The position numbers and the translations under genes were made by a program. From Cladopsammia gracilis (Eukaryota > Cnidaria > Anthozoa > Scleractinia > Dendrophylliidae): a stretch of 64,000 nucleotides of DNA. The notes below the pieces were generated by a model. It was given only the letters and a program-made list of their open reading frames with translations, had not been told where the DNA came from and ran no database searches. The stretch covers positions 62,001-126,000 of the forward strand of contig JAJGOT010000356.1 in NCBI GenBank assembly GCA_022457155.1, read 5' to 3'. This document shows positions 10,528 to 25,800 of the stretch, piece after piece; the first letter of the stretch is position 1; each line of letters starts with the position of its first letter.

Positions 10528-13500
10528 AAGCTAATGGCAGCGTTAACTCCACTGGCAAGGACAGAAAGCGGAAAATTTCGAGCGATCAGGGCGACGAGCA
10601 AGATAGGTAGGCTAATTGTGTTTTTCTCGAACTATAAATAACGTTTAGGTGTCACTTCTGTAATTGAAGTTCACACTGTATTATCAAGCACGCAATTACA
10701 GAATTCATTATTCTACAAGCATTTAAGTTCGTGTCAAAGCATCCAGACACTGGATAGCAGGTACTTCCTAAACTCCTTGGAACGTTTCAAGCAAGCGAAT
10801 GCGCGATCACTCCCCTCCAAATTTCCTGTGTGCGTGTATTAGATATTACACTCCTTGCTGTCTGAGGCTTGAGTTTTGCCCATCTGTAACCCACAAGTAG
10901 CAGATAGCATGATAATACGAACTTGCTGCAATAGGAAGCCATCATTAGCGAAAGCAGCGGTGAAATACATGTCTGTATTTTAGTTAAGTTCACGTTAAAT
11001 GGTATAGTTTTTAGGCCGTCAAGTATTTAATACGCTCTGCTGATTTGTTTTGTGATAGGAGTAAAGTAATCTAAATGCGCGATCTTTTTATTTTTTAGCG
11101 CCAGCGTGTATTAAAAGGGTGCATTGTGAAAATAAAATTCACTATGTATAATTTATACGTTAGATAGAATCATTATGCTTTATGTTATAAGGTGGCTAGA
11201 GACGCTATAAAACAAAAAGTTGGGAAGGAAAGTAAAAGAATCGCTGTATAAAAGAAGGCAATTTGCTTGCCTGACTGTTGGTTTATTTAAGGAACGTTAT
11301 CTTTTCCACGCAAGATCTTTGCGGAAATAAGCACGGAAAGTGAATGATAACACTAACTTTCCCATTTCTGCATTTTCAATTATTGTTATATCGTAGCTTT
11401 TCCTTTAGAGACTTTCATTGGAAGTGTAAATGTAACCCAGTCATGCACTCATTTTCCTACCAATTAAGCTCAAACTCCTTCCGGGCAGCTGGAGAATGTC
11501 AAAAGTTCCAGCCATATAAACTTCAGTTTTTTGTAAGAGAACCATCTCCTTTTTTAACTTCATAATTGTTACTTTGATGCACTTATAAGGTTATTTTGCG
11601 GTGAATTTCGATTCGTATGTTATAGTTGTAACAAACGTGGTTTGTTTTTTCATCTTCCTAGAACTGTTCACGGCAACATTGGATTGATTTTGGTTTTAGT
11701 TTGGACATTTGTTCTTGTCCTGGCTCGTTGCTAAATGTGAACCATTTGTCTAAGGGTAGTGCGTGAGGCGATTGGGTTAAGCTGTTATTTTTTTTTAGTT
11801 TAATAATATTGTTTTTGGGTCTTAAAACCTGTTTGGACTTGGGATTCATAGCTTTGATGAATAGGCCATCAACCAAGTAGGTGTCAGATTTAAATTTTTC
11901 CACCTTAAACTAGGGAGGTGCAAAGAGTCTTAATAGATTTATTTTGCAAGAACAACAAATCCTAATGTCCACCTTTAGCTCTTCTAATATGTCTAAAAAA
12001 ACCGCAGTCTTGAATGCTTCTTGCGACTGTGCGACTTGAAGAATAAAGTGTGCTATGGCCACGTGAATTGTCAATCAGTGATCAGTCATGAGTAACGTGA
12101 ACGTAAAAAGGACTAATTCTGAATCATGTAGCTGAAAACTTGTGTGTTCGAAATTTGAGAAGTTGGCTGATTTGTTCAAATCTCCAGAACAATTCACTGA
12201 TAATCTATCTAACTATGCAGATGTATTAAGTTGCTAATTAGATTATGCAAAGCTAAAATTCTTTTGACTAAAATGTAGCCATGGCATGAAAATATATATT
12301 AGTGAAATATCACTGGTTTATTTTTTCAGATTTTCTCTTCCAGACCCCCCAAAAAGAAATTTATTTTATTCAGGGTTAGGAAAATTAACATTTATTCCAG
12401 TAACTGTTAACAGACTTCCAAACTTCCAGACTTCCATACCCCTGCCATTTGGTATTCAGACTTGGGGTTAAATCATTAGTCTGGGAACCAAACAAATTGT
12501 AAAAAAGAAGATACAAAATAGATTATAAGTAGTCTAAAAGGGTCAAAGATTAGTTTCTAGGAAAAAAAAGGGGCATGTTTACAGTCAAGTAAAAATACAT
12601 TCATGAAGAATCCATTGGTCACTCATGTAGAGTGCACGTGGTTCTAACTTGTGAGTCTGTACATATAAGTGAATACTAATGTGTAGCCATTCAAATGAAA
12701 GCTACCTTGTTGCATAAAATTTTCACAACATGTTAATTTTGTGCATTTCACAATTTCAAAGAAATAGTGAAATTAAAGTGTTGCAAAAAATGAGTATTGT
12801 GAAATTTTACTGGCAAAATTTAAGTGGTCAAACATTGTTGGCTGTTGGTCCAACTTACTGTTAGCACCCCATGTCAGAAGATTTTGGAGATTTTTTGTGA
12901 GTGATCCATCTTAATAATCCTATAAAGAAATTTGGGCTGCTTAGGGAGCCAATCAGGATGCTCCATTTCATTGTTTACCTGTTCGGCCTTATAGTAAAGT
13001 CATAAATTACTATTGTTCTTAGCAATACTTTTGTTGTATACTATAAAACGTAATTGGAAACTACACTGTACCATGAATTTATTGAACATTATAAAATAAT
13101 GTTGATAACTGCTGTTGTTGTGATGTGACAGAGTGCAAAGTATAATCATCTTGAATAGCTTAAGGTTGGCCATCGCACAGGAGTTCCCTGGTTCAAGAGC
13201 TGGTCTGTTCTTGACATTGAAGCTATCAACTAAATGTTCTGGAATACCTATATTTATTGATTTTCTTCATATTTCTGTGAAATGTTAACCTGATTTAACT
13301 GGACTTTGATAAGTTATTGAACTTTTGTGTATTTTGATAATGTAATAAAATTTTTTTTCAGCTTTCAAACCAGTTTTGTTGTTGTTGTTGTTTTTCTTTG
13401 TCTCAGATTATGAGACAAAGAAAAATAAAAATTAAACTGGTTTGAAAATTTTCCAACCAATGTAAAATTTGAGCCACAACATAATTTTATATAACTGAAT

Positions 13501-16500
13501 GTTCAAAGATATCGTAATTTGTACCTGTATTGTCTGTTCTATGATAAGTTATTAAACCCATTGGTAACTATTTCAACATGTTTTGCCCAGCTTGGTATAC
13601 ATAATGGAATGTTCAAAGATATCTATTTGTTGACTAAAAAAATAATAATGGTGACCAAGTAGTCAAATGTCGGCATCATGAGACAAATGATAATACACTT
13701 TATTATTGTGCCTAACTGTGATGAACAATAACCAAATATTTTGCATTATTCATATTCTTTGTATCCACATTGTTTGAAGTCAGAGTTTTCCTATTTTATT
13801 GAGTATTCTTTGTTAAGTGTGAGTCCAGCATGGTGCACAACTGACAGTTCAGAGATGATGATTTGTCAAGTAATAATTATTTATTCTCTTGTAACATAAC
13901 CACAGCACAGTATGCAAGGTCATGCCTGGGTCAAGCAGACTTGCTAAAAATATCACAAAAGTTGTACTGAAAAAGCAATTAATATAGCATCTCTGCAACA
14001 ATAGGGATTATTGTACTGTTGATGATTTACACAGCATATATAAACAATCATTATTTTAATCAAGTCCTAATTAATTAAATTTTTTAAATAGATTAAAAAA
14101 CAAATGTTAATCACAATTGATTGGACACACATTAGGATTTCTTGTACCAACTCAAATGTTAAATCCATCATGTACAGCTTAATAACAAACAGTACCGCAG
14201 AAAAGTACTGCTCAGCAGCTTTCATTTTAATGGCCACACTTGAGGAATTTATCAATATATGTACTCAACAGTTTGTAAAGTGTTAATTACGTGATCAGTT
14301 TGCTTCAATGTCTTTTGTATGAATTGTCACACTGGGATTTCATCAACAAATTCAAAAGTTATTTTCTATATTTGTATAATACTGTTTGTACATGTACACT
14401 GTAAAAGTGCTTTGGACGGTTGATGGATATAATGATATTCATATATAAATAAAATAAATAATTATGTAATAATAATTACATTAGGTATTCTAGACTCCTG
14501 GAGTTTAAGAATAAGAGTGAGGCCAGAAAGGTGTTCAATTGTTGTGGTATTTTGTTACTAGTGAACATAAATGTCTTCTTTTGGGAGAAAAAATCATTTT
14601 ATAAGTAAACTAGATTCCTCTTAAATAGCTAAGACACATTTCTGTCAATAAATTATTGCTTATAATTTGATTATTAAGAATGAAATCTTAGTGTGACCAT
14701 TCAAATAAAGCTCTCAGGAGTATTACCCAATGGTATTGTTTATTTTTCATCTTGTTTGGATTATAATTTTGTATTATTCAGGAATTTTGATATTGATTTT
14801 AATTCCTTATTAAATTAATTTTTATAGGACAAAAGTACCCCAGAGTGCATCACGACGCCACAGAGAGAAGATAAATGCAACCTTGGAAGAGCTAGGAGAC
14901 CTTCTTCCACTGCCAGATGATTCTAGGGCAAAGTTAGATAAGCTCACAGTATTGAAATTATCTGTCAGCTTTTTTCAAACTCAAAATTACCTCCAGTCCG
15001 GTAAGTCTTAGTAATGTTTCTATTGACAACAAGAGTGTATATGTTGCAGGTAAAATTCATTCTCAAGTTGAATCAGTATTCAGTATAGGTTAAATGAGTA
15101 CCAAGTATTTAAATGTGTTCCCAGTATCCAATCTACAGCTGTAGGTAAGCTTACCGTAACCATCACCCCTAGCACAAACATACATGTAGCCAGTGATGCT
15201 GGGGTTAGGGTTAGATTACCTTACCTACATGTAAAAACATAGATTCAATACTCATTCAACCAGATTTCACCTGCAACATATACGTTGTAGGTTTAAATTA
15301 TTTTAGGTTAAAAATTATTTCAAACTAGGTTAATTTTTATTTTCCTTTGTCCCAGAATCATTAACATAATCTCAGACAGAGGAAAATAAAAATAAACCTA
15401 GTTTGAAATAATTTTAACCTGAAATAATTTTAACCTACAACATATACACTGTACTTACATCTTTGACTACCTGAAAGATTTTGAAACTCTTAAAGGGGCT
15501 ATGTCACCATTTTTAGTGTTACTTTGAGGTGGCTTGACTGGGTTTTTTGGCGACACAACATCCCAACTTAAAAGGGCTGATACTTCACTGTTTGAGCTCA
15601 GTCAGGCAAGCTGCTTCACACATATACTAACATCATCCTAGCCATCGGCAGACTAAGACACTTGTTTTTACTCTTAGAGCACAAGAAGAGTAATTTGAAA
15701 CAAAACTATTATATCATATTATTATTTATTATTATATCAGTGGAAACCCACAAATAATCATCCAGTTTTGTTTCAAATTACTCTACTGGTGCTCTAAGAG
15801 AAAAAAAAAAACAAGTGTCTTGGGCTGCCGATGGCCAGGATGGACCTATTTCCATGTGTTTTGGAAAACTCACTAAAACTCAGATTTTGGTCTATTCTCT
15901 ATTCATTTCATTTCTTTTTATTGTTCATGTAGCTTTGTCACAAAGCTATGACAGTTTGACCCCCCCCCCCCCCCCAAACCATAGAAGCCTCTTGACATAC
16001 AGTAGTTCCTTTAACTTCACTGTTCCAGTGTCTTTAGAACTCAAAAGGATAAATTAGACAAAGCCATGATTCATGCATGAACAATACAAAAAAAAAAACC
16101 AGATAACACCAAACAATAATGCCCTTATACGCTGTATTATATGCAGTCTGTAGCAGCAACAAAGACTTTTCTTACACAGGTGTTATTGAACAGATCAGTT
16201 GGCATGGTAGTAGTAGTAGTAGATCCTTTATTCAAAGTGATCAGTAATTAAAGCAATTAACATGCTTGATGGTTCGTGTACTAATCTATAATAAAACAAG
16301 ACAAATATAATACCTTCTTAATATTAACTAAGATTAAAAATATAAGATGAGTTAAAGGGGCAATAAACAAGTAAAACATACAAGAATTTCAAAAGTTTAA
16401 ATATAAAATGTAAAATCGGACATCTTCTTAGGCACCTTCTGAACAGATAAACTGTGGAAGCCTAACTGTTTATTTTAACATGCAGTGAAAGTAATATATT

Positions 16501-19500
16501 ATTTACAAACTTGTATTTGCTTGAACTGTACTTTGAGGTCTTTGAACATTGTTCACAGCTGTTTATTAAGGTACAGTAGTTCCCTGGAAGCCCCAAACCC
16601 CCAATTACAGAAAAAAAAACTATTTCAAAAGACAAAGGAACCTATTTGTATGAATTTTTATGAAAGTTTTACAATACAAAAATGTAAAACATAGTTAATA
16701 GAGCATGACGCTCTGAGGCCCCGTGGGGCATGTAGTTTTGTAACTGTACTTTGACTTGCAACTTAAACGTATGAATGTAGCTTTGTGTCCTTTGTCCTGG
16801 GCTTTTCATCCAAAGCCCTATTGTAGTACTATCAACCTCATCCGGTCAATAGTTTAGTTTGCTTTCGTTAAATGGTTGGATTTGTAAATGCCCCATTCAT
16901 GTTGTATTCTCTGTCATGTGAAGTCTAGTATTTGTATGTTACAGCCTCGGCCATTGGCCTAAGCATTGAACACTGTCTAGCTATAAAAGGTATTGTACAA
17001 GGTTCAAAGGCACATTTGCCTTCAGTTGAGTTGCTCACTGTTAAGCTCTGTTAAAAGACTTCCCTCCCTCCCTGTTAGAGTTATTTGCATGTCCTCAATA
17101 AACTTTGGGGCCACTTCTCTGTGATTGCATTCGGTTAAGTCTGCGCAGCAATTTCCCCAAGCGTAGTGCTCTAGTTTTTTAATATTTTTCACATTATTGA
17201 CCTGCCAATATTCCAGCTTGATCCAGCACCCCTGGGGAGATACTGCTGTCGTTGTAGCTTGTTGCTGGCCTGAGTTGCAGCTCGTAGCGCCCTAGTTTTC
17301 TAGAAGTGCCAATACTCCTCACGACTCTGCTTGGCACGTTGGTGGCATTAGGTTTCAGCTTGTAGTGCCAGGAGAAGTGAGGCTTTAAAATGGTGTGCAT
17401 CCAATGGAAGTTGTCTGTCACACCAATCAATGAGCATTGCCCCCTATTACACCATATTCCCTTGTGGTCCTTATTATAATTTAAGGTTTGGTATTAAATC
17501 ATTGGGTTTAGCAATTTATTGGAACAGTGACATTACTTGCCAAAAAGAGAAATTCTCTTTTTAAAAGACATTGGGGAGGGGATTATTTAAATATGCAATT
17601 CAAAAAACTATTTACTGTGTATTTGCACAGACTTTACTGGAGGTCTTTGGGTTTTGCAGCTGTACCAATATTTTTAAGGGACAACAAAAGTATAGAGAGA
17701 AACCTTTTTAAAATTCATGAGGGTTATCTGAAGTTATACAGGTGTATGCAGTGTAAATAACAATTTACAGCATTAATTCTCCAGACTTTACTTTAAGTCT
17801 TTTTGGGATTGCAGCTGTACCCATTAATTAATGGGTATAATCATAGTCCATTAGTTGAAAAGATGGAAACCCTTTTAAAAGATGTGGGGGCTACATATAT
17901 CTTAGTAAACATGCAGTGTAAAGAACAATCAATGGAAAGGCTCTGTATTTGCGTATGTGCCACTAGGCACACAAGATATAGGTGAACAGAAGGTAAATAA
18001 CACCAATTTACAGTACAGCTTATGTACCCAAACTCAACTTAAGGTCTTTGGGATCTCAAATACAGTACTTACCCGCTTATAAGAACCTGCAATTTAAGAA
18101 CCTGTTAGCCTAAAAATATCAATTTAGACCCCATTTACATAAGAACCTATTTAGCCAAAAATTTGAAACAGGTTCTTATAGAAAGGTTCATATAGAAATT
18201 AACCTAAAAATATCTTCATGCAAAAAAACATGACTCAAAAGTAGTGAACTTGAACATGTATGTATGTTGTAGTTAATTTTTTATTTCAGGTAATTTTTGT
18301 TTTTCCTTTGTTTCAAATTCATTAGCATATATTACCATACCCAAAAACAATGGAAAAACATTTGATATATATCATTAAATCAACTTTGAGCCTGATACTG
18401 AGAATAGGCCATTTGCACGATGACGTCATTTGACTACTACTACCAGAATCCTTTAGTTTTTTGTTTTGTAGTGCAAATTAGGGCTATTGTTATTTAAACC
18501 GCACTGGGATTACAAATTTTAAATAAGAAAGGAAAAATGAAATGAATTCTGGTAGTAGTAGTCAAATGGCGTCATCGTGCAAATGGCCTATAAAAATATC
18601 TACTAAAATGGGTCATGGTCACATACTGTCTAAAGGCCAGGCCTGTTTTGGCATTAAATTAATATACATGCCACCTTTCTACCATTCATAGGTGTATGAT
18701 ATATTTCTCATTAAATAAGAAACTATTTAAGAACCTGCGTAGTCTAAAATTCCACTAAGCACTATTTACATAAGAACCCGTTAAGGCTAAATTTGAAAAA
18801 ATGGGTTCTTATAAGCGGGTAAGTACTGTAAAAAAAAAATGAAATAAAAAATGATTGGTTTTATATTCAACAGTAGAACTAATCTCACCATGACGAACTA
18901 ACTAGTAGCTTATTAAGCCTTGAAAACAGAAATAGTGCAAGGCAAATTAACATTTTACAAGAGTGAAGTTACAAATTTTCTGTCTGTTATTACAAAACCC
19001 TTTGTCCACAGTCGTTAGAAATTAAACATTTTAATAACAGTTATTATGTAGGTTTAATTTCAATAATAATAGTTATTATTAAAGGACTCTGTGTCAGAGT
19101 CAAATAGAATAAATTAAATTTCTGCAGCTCAAGGACAGGTCAGAAGGGAGTCAGAGTTAGAAACCATGTGGTCACCTTTCATTTTTCATGTAGAATAATA
19201 TTTGTTTTTGTAGGAAAGAGGAGAAGAAGAGTGGATGATGCTACAGTGTCCCAGATAACCAGAAAACTTGCAGCATGTAACATCAATGTCAGTGACATTT
19301 CTCTAGAGGTAAGAATTTATTATTAGTGGAAAAATCTAAAGTACAGTACATGTATATAACTGATTTTTGGCTTGAGCACCTAACAATTTTCACTGTAGCC
19401 TTATGTTGTCTGAGTTTGCAGCTATTTTTGTTTTTAAGGAATTTTCTTTAGGTAACTTATTATCAGAGCCTCACAATGGGTACATGTATCTACAGACTTC

Positions 19501-22500
19501 CCTGGCTGCGTTTTTACAATTCGTCAAATTTTTTGTACCAGGAATTTGTTCAGTGCCTACCTATTCTTGCTAATTGACCCCCCCCCCCCCCCCCCTAATA
19601 TTAAAGCAAGTATGGATTCCCTATGAAGATTTGATGTCAGAAGATTTCATAACTTACAAAATATTTTTTTTCATTCATTTTCAAATTCTGACACTTCTAA
19701 TGATTTCTTTCTGACCATGATAATTTGTAATCGTGGCTCCTGTTCATGAGATTGCCGTTTTATCATTTTATTTCATTGCAAATATCCGAGACAGACTCGT
19801 TATTACAGCCTTATGTTTATGAAGTCCCCAAAAATTGTAAATGGAGTGAAAAGAAGGTGGTTATGTTAACTAATAAACACTGGACATGATAAACCAAAAT
19901 ATCAGGCAATTATATTATATATAAAAATTATATCTTGTTTTGTTTCTTATCGTTTTCTTCTTGCCGTTAGGATCAGTCTTGCCATCTATTTTTTGTCATT
20001 TAAACTTAGCTCTCAGCCTTGTCACATGAACCTGTGATGTTTGATTGTTGTAATAATTAAATTAGTGATAATTTGCATATAAAAAAGAAAAAGGGTGGAA
20101 CACCAGATTTCGATTTATAGTCAAGTAAACATAGCATACTCTGAGAGAGGTGAAAAATCAGTCAAAGGCTTCTAATTTGGTTAATTTATTGTCCTAAAAA
20201 ATTGTAAATGGAGTAAAAAGAAGGTTGCTATGTTATTTAATAAACACTGAAAATGATAAACCTCTCAACCATGTCGTATCAGGCTGTTAGGTTTGATTGT
20301 TCTAGTAATTAAATTAGTGAAGATTTGCATATCAAAAAGAAAAAAAATAAAGAAAGCCAAATTTAGATTTAGGGTCAAATTGACATGACATACTCTCTGC
20401 CCAGGGAGTTTATTGCTTTCATTCATCAGTAACAAACAATGTGTTTTTTCTTTGTATGATGCTGTAATTGTTTGTGTTAGTGCATTTTCACATGTGAAAC
20501 TGCCACTAAGATTTTGCATGCTTGTGTTTTTGAGGCATTCAATTTGGACTTTTTTAAAAATTATGCAAATTTGCTATCCTTAAAGGGACACAGTGTTGCA
20601 GCAAATAACAAAATTGTGCTTACTTAATTTCCATGTTATATCGCCAAATGTCACCAAGTATAGAACTAAATTGGATAAAAAGATTCTATAGAGCAAAACA
20701 GAAGCAGTAGTTTGGAGAAAAAGTGCAGGATTATGTGGATTTCATGACAGGCAGTCAAGAAATCAAAGTTGCCATTCAGGTGGATTTTAGAGTGTTTTTT
20801 TTTTTTGTGGTGCATCACTTTTGGTAATTTGGTTCTTCCTATATTACATGATAATAAAGCAAGCTTAAAGCAAACTCCTGGCCATAATCATGAAAATGTC
20901 ATATTTCAGCCAGGACATTGTTCTTTTAATGAACTTACAGTCATCCTATAATCTTGTTATGAGATATGGATTGTTATCATTGCTAAATATCAGGGATATC
21001 CATTTTGAGTACTGTGTTGGTCTTTTTTTTTTTTGAGAAAATAAAATACATGCTACATGGACAGAATCTGTCAGTTTGCAAATTTATACAAACAGGAAAA
21101 CGTTTAGGTAGTGTTGCCTTTCTAACTGCAGTATTCATGGTGTTTACACCAACAGTGCACAAGAAATAATATCACAAGGCAATATTTGTTTAGCTTCATG
21201 ATCATTATTGCCAGCAGACACTGAGATAATAAACAAACTAGTGAATGATATTTGAACTTCTGATTTGATTGTTTTTAAAATCTGCTTTAAAATGGTGGTA
21301 GAATTCGGTGAAATAAAATCAGCATTAGTTAAAAGAGTATAGTACCCTTATAAGAGAAACAAAATATCTGTACATTCAAGTCTGTATAAGTCAACCCTGT
21401 TTGGAAATTGGTGATTGTCTGCGTGATAAAGGTCAACTGATTTTAATTCCATTTTACTGTATTTGTTTCAATACCAGTGGCTTTTTCTTGAATATTAAAT
21501 CTATGATCTTAAAGTTGTATTTGAATCTGGTATTTTTTTGGGGTCCAGCATTCAATTTTTCTCCACTGGCAGCTATTTTTGGTTGTCACATTTTTGTCAT
21601 TTATACTTTAAACAGGGGCTCGATACTAACTTTTCAGCTCACTAGCCTAGTGGTTAGGTGGTGGTGGTTCACCAGCCAAAATACATTTTCACTAGCCAGA
21701 CTTGTACAGGGGTGGTCGCAAACTCACTGCACAATATTGTGGAAGTAAGATTTGAAACATTAACAAAGCAAGTATGCAGTGATGATAGGGTGGTTCAGTA
21801 AAGCAAAGTAAAACCAACAACTAAGAGAGTGATGACCTTTTATGGTAAAGAATAACAAACTAGGGTGGGTATCTGCAAAATATAGGTCCAGTGAAGTGAA
21901 CTTTAAGTGTGCTTATATAGCCATGTGGCTTTTCTTTGGCTCAATACCATAAACTGCAATTTTTTGATTAAGTATTACAGATATTTTAAGCTTCTATTTG
22001 TAGCCCGAGCAGCAGTGAACGCAAGGTTTATTTTGTCTTCTTGTAATGAAGCCTCATTTATGTCATTCCTATGTGAAGCCTGAGAACTGTATTGGAATTA
22101 AGATTTAGCATATAAATAAAACAAAACAAGACTGTAGTATTGATTGAAAATGTCATTGACTAAATCAGCCTCTAGTCAATAAATTTACACAAAAAATACC
22201 AACTTCATGGCAAGCAGCTAGTAAAAATTGAACTGTCACAAATCTGTGCTAATCCAGTGATACATGGTTCAACACTATTTGTTGATTAACAGATGTTGAA
22301 CAGTGTATCATGCCTTGTCGAATGTTCATATGGGCGATTCAACATGTTGAAGGTTTTGGAACAAAAATAGAGTCAGGCGCTATTGCAACTTGTTGAACCA
22401 CCCCAGTCAATTGTTTTAAAATGTTAAATGTGTTTTGTGCTCATTCAATAAAGTAAAACATTGTTCAACATTTGTTGCTCAACAAATGTTGATTGATGTT

Positions 22501-22768
22501 GAACCGTGTATCCTAATTACTTTAGAGCAATCACAGCACAGTATAAATGATTGAACTGGCACAAATCTGTGTTTGAGAAATGAACCCTGTATATACACTG
22601 CTTGTAAATTATATGCTGGCTGTGCTCAAATAGTAGGGGAACCGACTCACTGTTTAAAAAGAGTAGGGGACATAGTCCCCAGTGAGAGGTACAACCTTTC
22701 CTGGAGAAGGCCTCAAGTTCATAAGTTGCGTGTTAACCCACTATGAAATAAAGTCTTTATTGTTGTTG

Positions 22769-22806
<38 letters not shown>

Positions 22807-25800
22807 GTTGTTGTTGTGTTTGTCGATAGGAGAACACTTTCTAATCTCGTATTGTTATTACTGCTAGGAGAGACTCCCATATGGAAGCAACAGGAGCTTG
22901 TATCTTGTAGGGATTAAAAATGAGTTTTAGAATCACTTAGGATGTTCATTGTCCTAACAATTATTTTACCATTAAGGGTTAAATTAGTTCCAAGATTCCA
23001 ACAAGGAAGACTTAATTGTCAATGAAAACAGTGAAAATGTCAGTTTATGAACTCTGTTTTGGTGCCTCTTACATGTAGCTGTTAAAATAAATTGGATACA
23101 TGCACGTGTACACAGGAAAGGATCTTGTATCTTGTGAGGTTTCCTTTCCACATTGTCTGGTGATGATATTATGGACATGTCCTTGAGGAGAGGTTGAAAT
23201 TAAATATATATAAAGCATTAAATGTTGCTTTAGAGTAGGCTTGCGATTTTTAACAATTTTTTTGTTTTATCATCAACAGGCCTTGGATTCATTTTTCTTG
23301 GTGCTGTCAGATAGTGGGGATGTTTTCTTTGTATCAGAGAATGTCTTTAGGTATCTTGGATACACACAGGTAAAACGGCATTTAATTAAAACAATATTTG
23401 CCAAGAGCACATACATTATTTTATGATTTTTTTCTTTAGTATAAATGCTGAAAACAATGTTGAATTTAATTTTGTTTTCTTGACAGACATTTTTGATGCA
23501 CCAGAACTTCCTAAACTTTGTGCATCATGAAGATGTCTTTGGATTTGAAAAATGCCTTCGTCGAGCTGCAAAAGCAGTAAGTCATTGCATGATTGCCTAA
23601 CTTACCTAGTTCCTTATCCAATCATGTCATAATATTGTATATCCACTTAACCCTTTAATCCCTAATATCAAAATACAAATTCTCCTTCCTTGTCCCCATA
23701 GGTTTCTTATAGAAGTAGTGGGGAGAAGTTGTTAAAATTTGATGATAATCACTGTTGGGGCTTAACCCTTTAAAGTGCCCCTATGATCACATTTTTGATT
23801 TTCATTTTTTTACATTTTCGTGTACTATTAGACTTTCTTACTCATCTTGCTAAATTTCAATCCATTACGAACATCGGAAGTCATTTTATTTTAACATTTA
23901 TTTCCAAAAATATTTACGGCCACCATTAATCAACCTTGTTCCAAGGCTTGGTTGCGAATGGGAGAAAGTGACGTCAAAGACTCAAACATACCTCACGGGT
24001 TGAAATTATAATAACAATCAGCATAGAAAATTGCACAAAGAACAAGTCCAAAGTTCTTGTTGCTTTTGGCGTGATTTTCAGTTTTGAATCATTTTAAACC
24101 CTTTTCAGAGGATTATTGAGTTGGATGATGGACTTGGTGTTGACTGTGAAGACTTTGAAGGTACATATATATGAACAATATTGAAAGGTGCTATTGAGTC
24201 TTCAGGAAATAGTGCATTATAAATTATTATTATTTATTATTGTTATTATTATCTTTGTTTAATGATGATTTTATTGTGAATAAATATATTCCTTTTACTC
24301 TCAGAGGTAACCACAAACTTGGTATACCCCAACTGTGGTACAAGGGGGGGAGGGAGGGGGTTGGTTGGTTGGTTGTGGTTTTTTGTGGTGTAACAATATT
24401 TTGAAAATATTGTACCCCTAATAGATAGCCTGTGACACGTTCTTTACAAGATAAGGTAAATGTTATGGGGCGACAATGTCATCCAAAATGGCCATCTTTT
24501 TTTTTTTATGTAATGTTTTTATTATTATTAAACAAGAAACAGTAGTGTTACATTACAGGAAAAAAAAAAGAACCACAAATACATTACAAACTATGACATT
24601 GCGTGTAGCTCTAAGCTTACTTCCATAAAAATTTTATATTTCACAATGGCCATCTTGGATTTTACTAAAAATTCAAATTTATCTTGAAATGCGGAAATTG
24701 AAGATATAATTAAACATTTTGCTGCTTTTGGTGACATTTTATATGTTTGTTAAACAAAAAAGTACCTTAGCATACAATTATCTCAATGGCATCAACCCCT
24801 ATCTTTTGTACTGAGGGTTAAAAGACCATCTTCTGCCTTATATTTTCTAGGTAAATTGTAACAATCTGTTGTTCATTGTTAATAATATGACTGAATAAAA
24901 CTATTCCATTTAGCTCATAAGATTTCATTTAGGTACTCGCAGCCTTTCTGTCATATGCCTAGAGTTGCTTCAAGTCGTTTGCTTTTTCTCGGCAAAGGTC
25001 GGGTTGTTTTGGTGCTTTAGGATGAAAAGCTTGATTTACACACAAGTGGTAAGCATGCACAGATTAGGTGTGAATATCTTAGAAAATTGGTTACCATTTT
25101 TGTGTTTGAAAATGATAAAACATTCTACCACAAAACGAAACATGTGTTGGGGTACAGATATTATGTATACAGGTGCAAACTGAAACAAGCATGCACTAGA
25201 TATATGGTTGTTTGATTGAGACGGGGGGGGGGGGGGGGGGGGTAATAGTTGGATTTCTTATGTCACCGGTTGAAAAATGAACTAGTGACATCAAAATTTG
25301 CAATTGGCACTAGTTCGCAGAACCAGCCACCATCTTAACTTTAGAGCCAGTGCATCCTCCATAACCAGCAGATTGAAAAGAAAAATGAGCAACTTGAAGC
25401 AAGTCTGTCAATACACCCAGCATGTTCCAAACAGGGGTTTTAGCCAGAAGAGCATGGATTGGATGCCCACTTTATAAATGTTTCAAGAGACATGCCTCCA
25501 GGGTGCCCAATTTTCAGTTTTTGGCTAAAAGCCTGGTCCCATGTCATGCACTTGCCTGTCTCCCCCCTGCTGTTACTTTCAAATTCAGGCACTGCAAATT
25601 AGTTTTAACTAATAAAATCTTAAAGGACCCAAGTCAGCCACACCTTTGTTTTTGTTTACATACGGGAGTTTCAGTATTATATTACACATGGTGCATGACC
25701 AAAAGTAAGGAAATTGCACAAAAGGTCACAGGCGAGATATTTAAAAAATATTGTTATAAAAGGTGACAGGCCTAGCACAAATCCTGCTCATCATAAAATA

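Larger units (their letters stand above)
10607..14827 (+). other. AHR intron 1
   Basis: A 4.2 kb AT-rich intron with no convincing exon. It contains single relatives of the minisatellite unit found in intron 8 (about 12625-12712 inverted; 14128-14240 direct) and a short fold-back at 13363-13446. The remainder shows no recognisable structure. Confidence 0.7.
19309..23279 (+). other. AHR intron 3
   Basis: A 4 kb intron holding a 19-nt C run at 19578-19596, a diverged tandem duplication (19848-20420), a fold-back at 22259-22512 and a TTG/TTA microsatellite at 22759-22817. ORFs in this interval lack coding character. Confidence 0.7.

Noticed and set aside
9000..10600. Xenobiotic response elements near the AHR start
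   Set aside because: CACGC/GCGTG cores occur but none matches the full TNGCGTG consensus convincingly, so no autoregulatory site is called.
22682..22867. 61-aa ORF with a poly-Leu stretch
   Set aside because: It is the translation of the TTG/TTA microsatellite, not a signal peptide or membrane protein.
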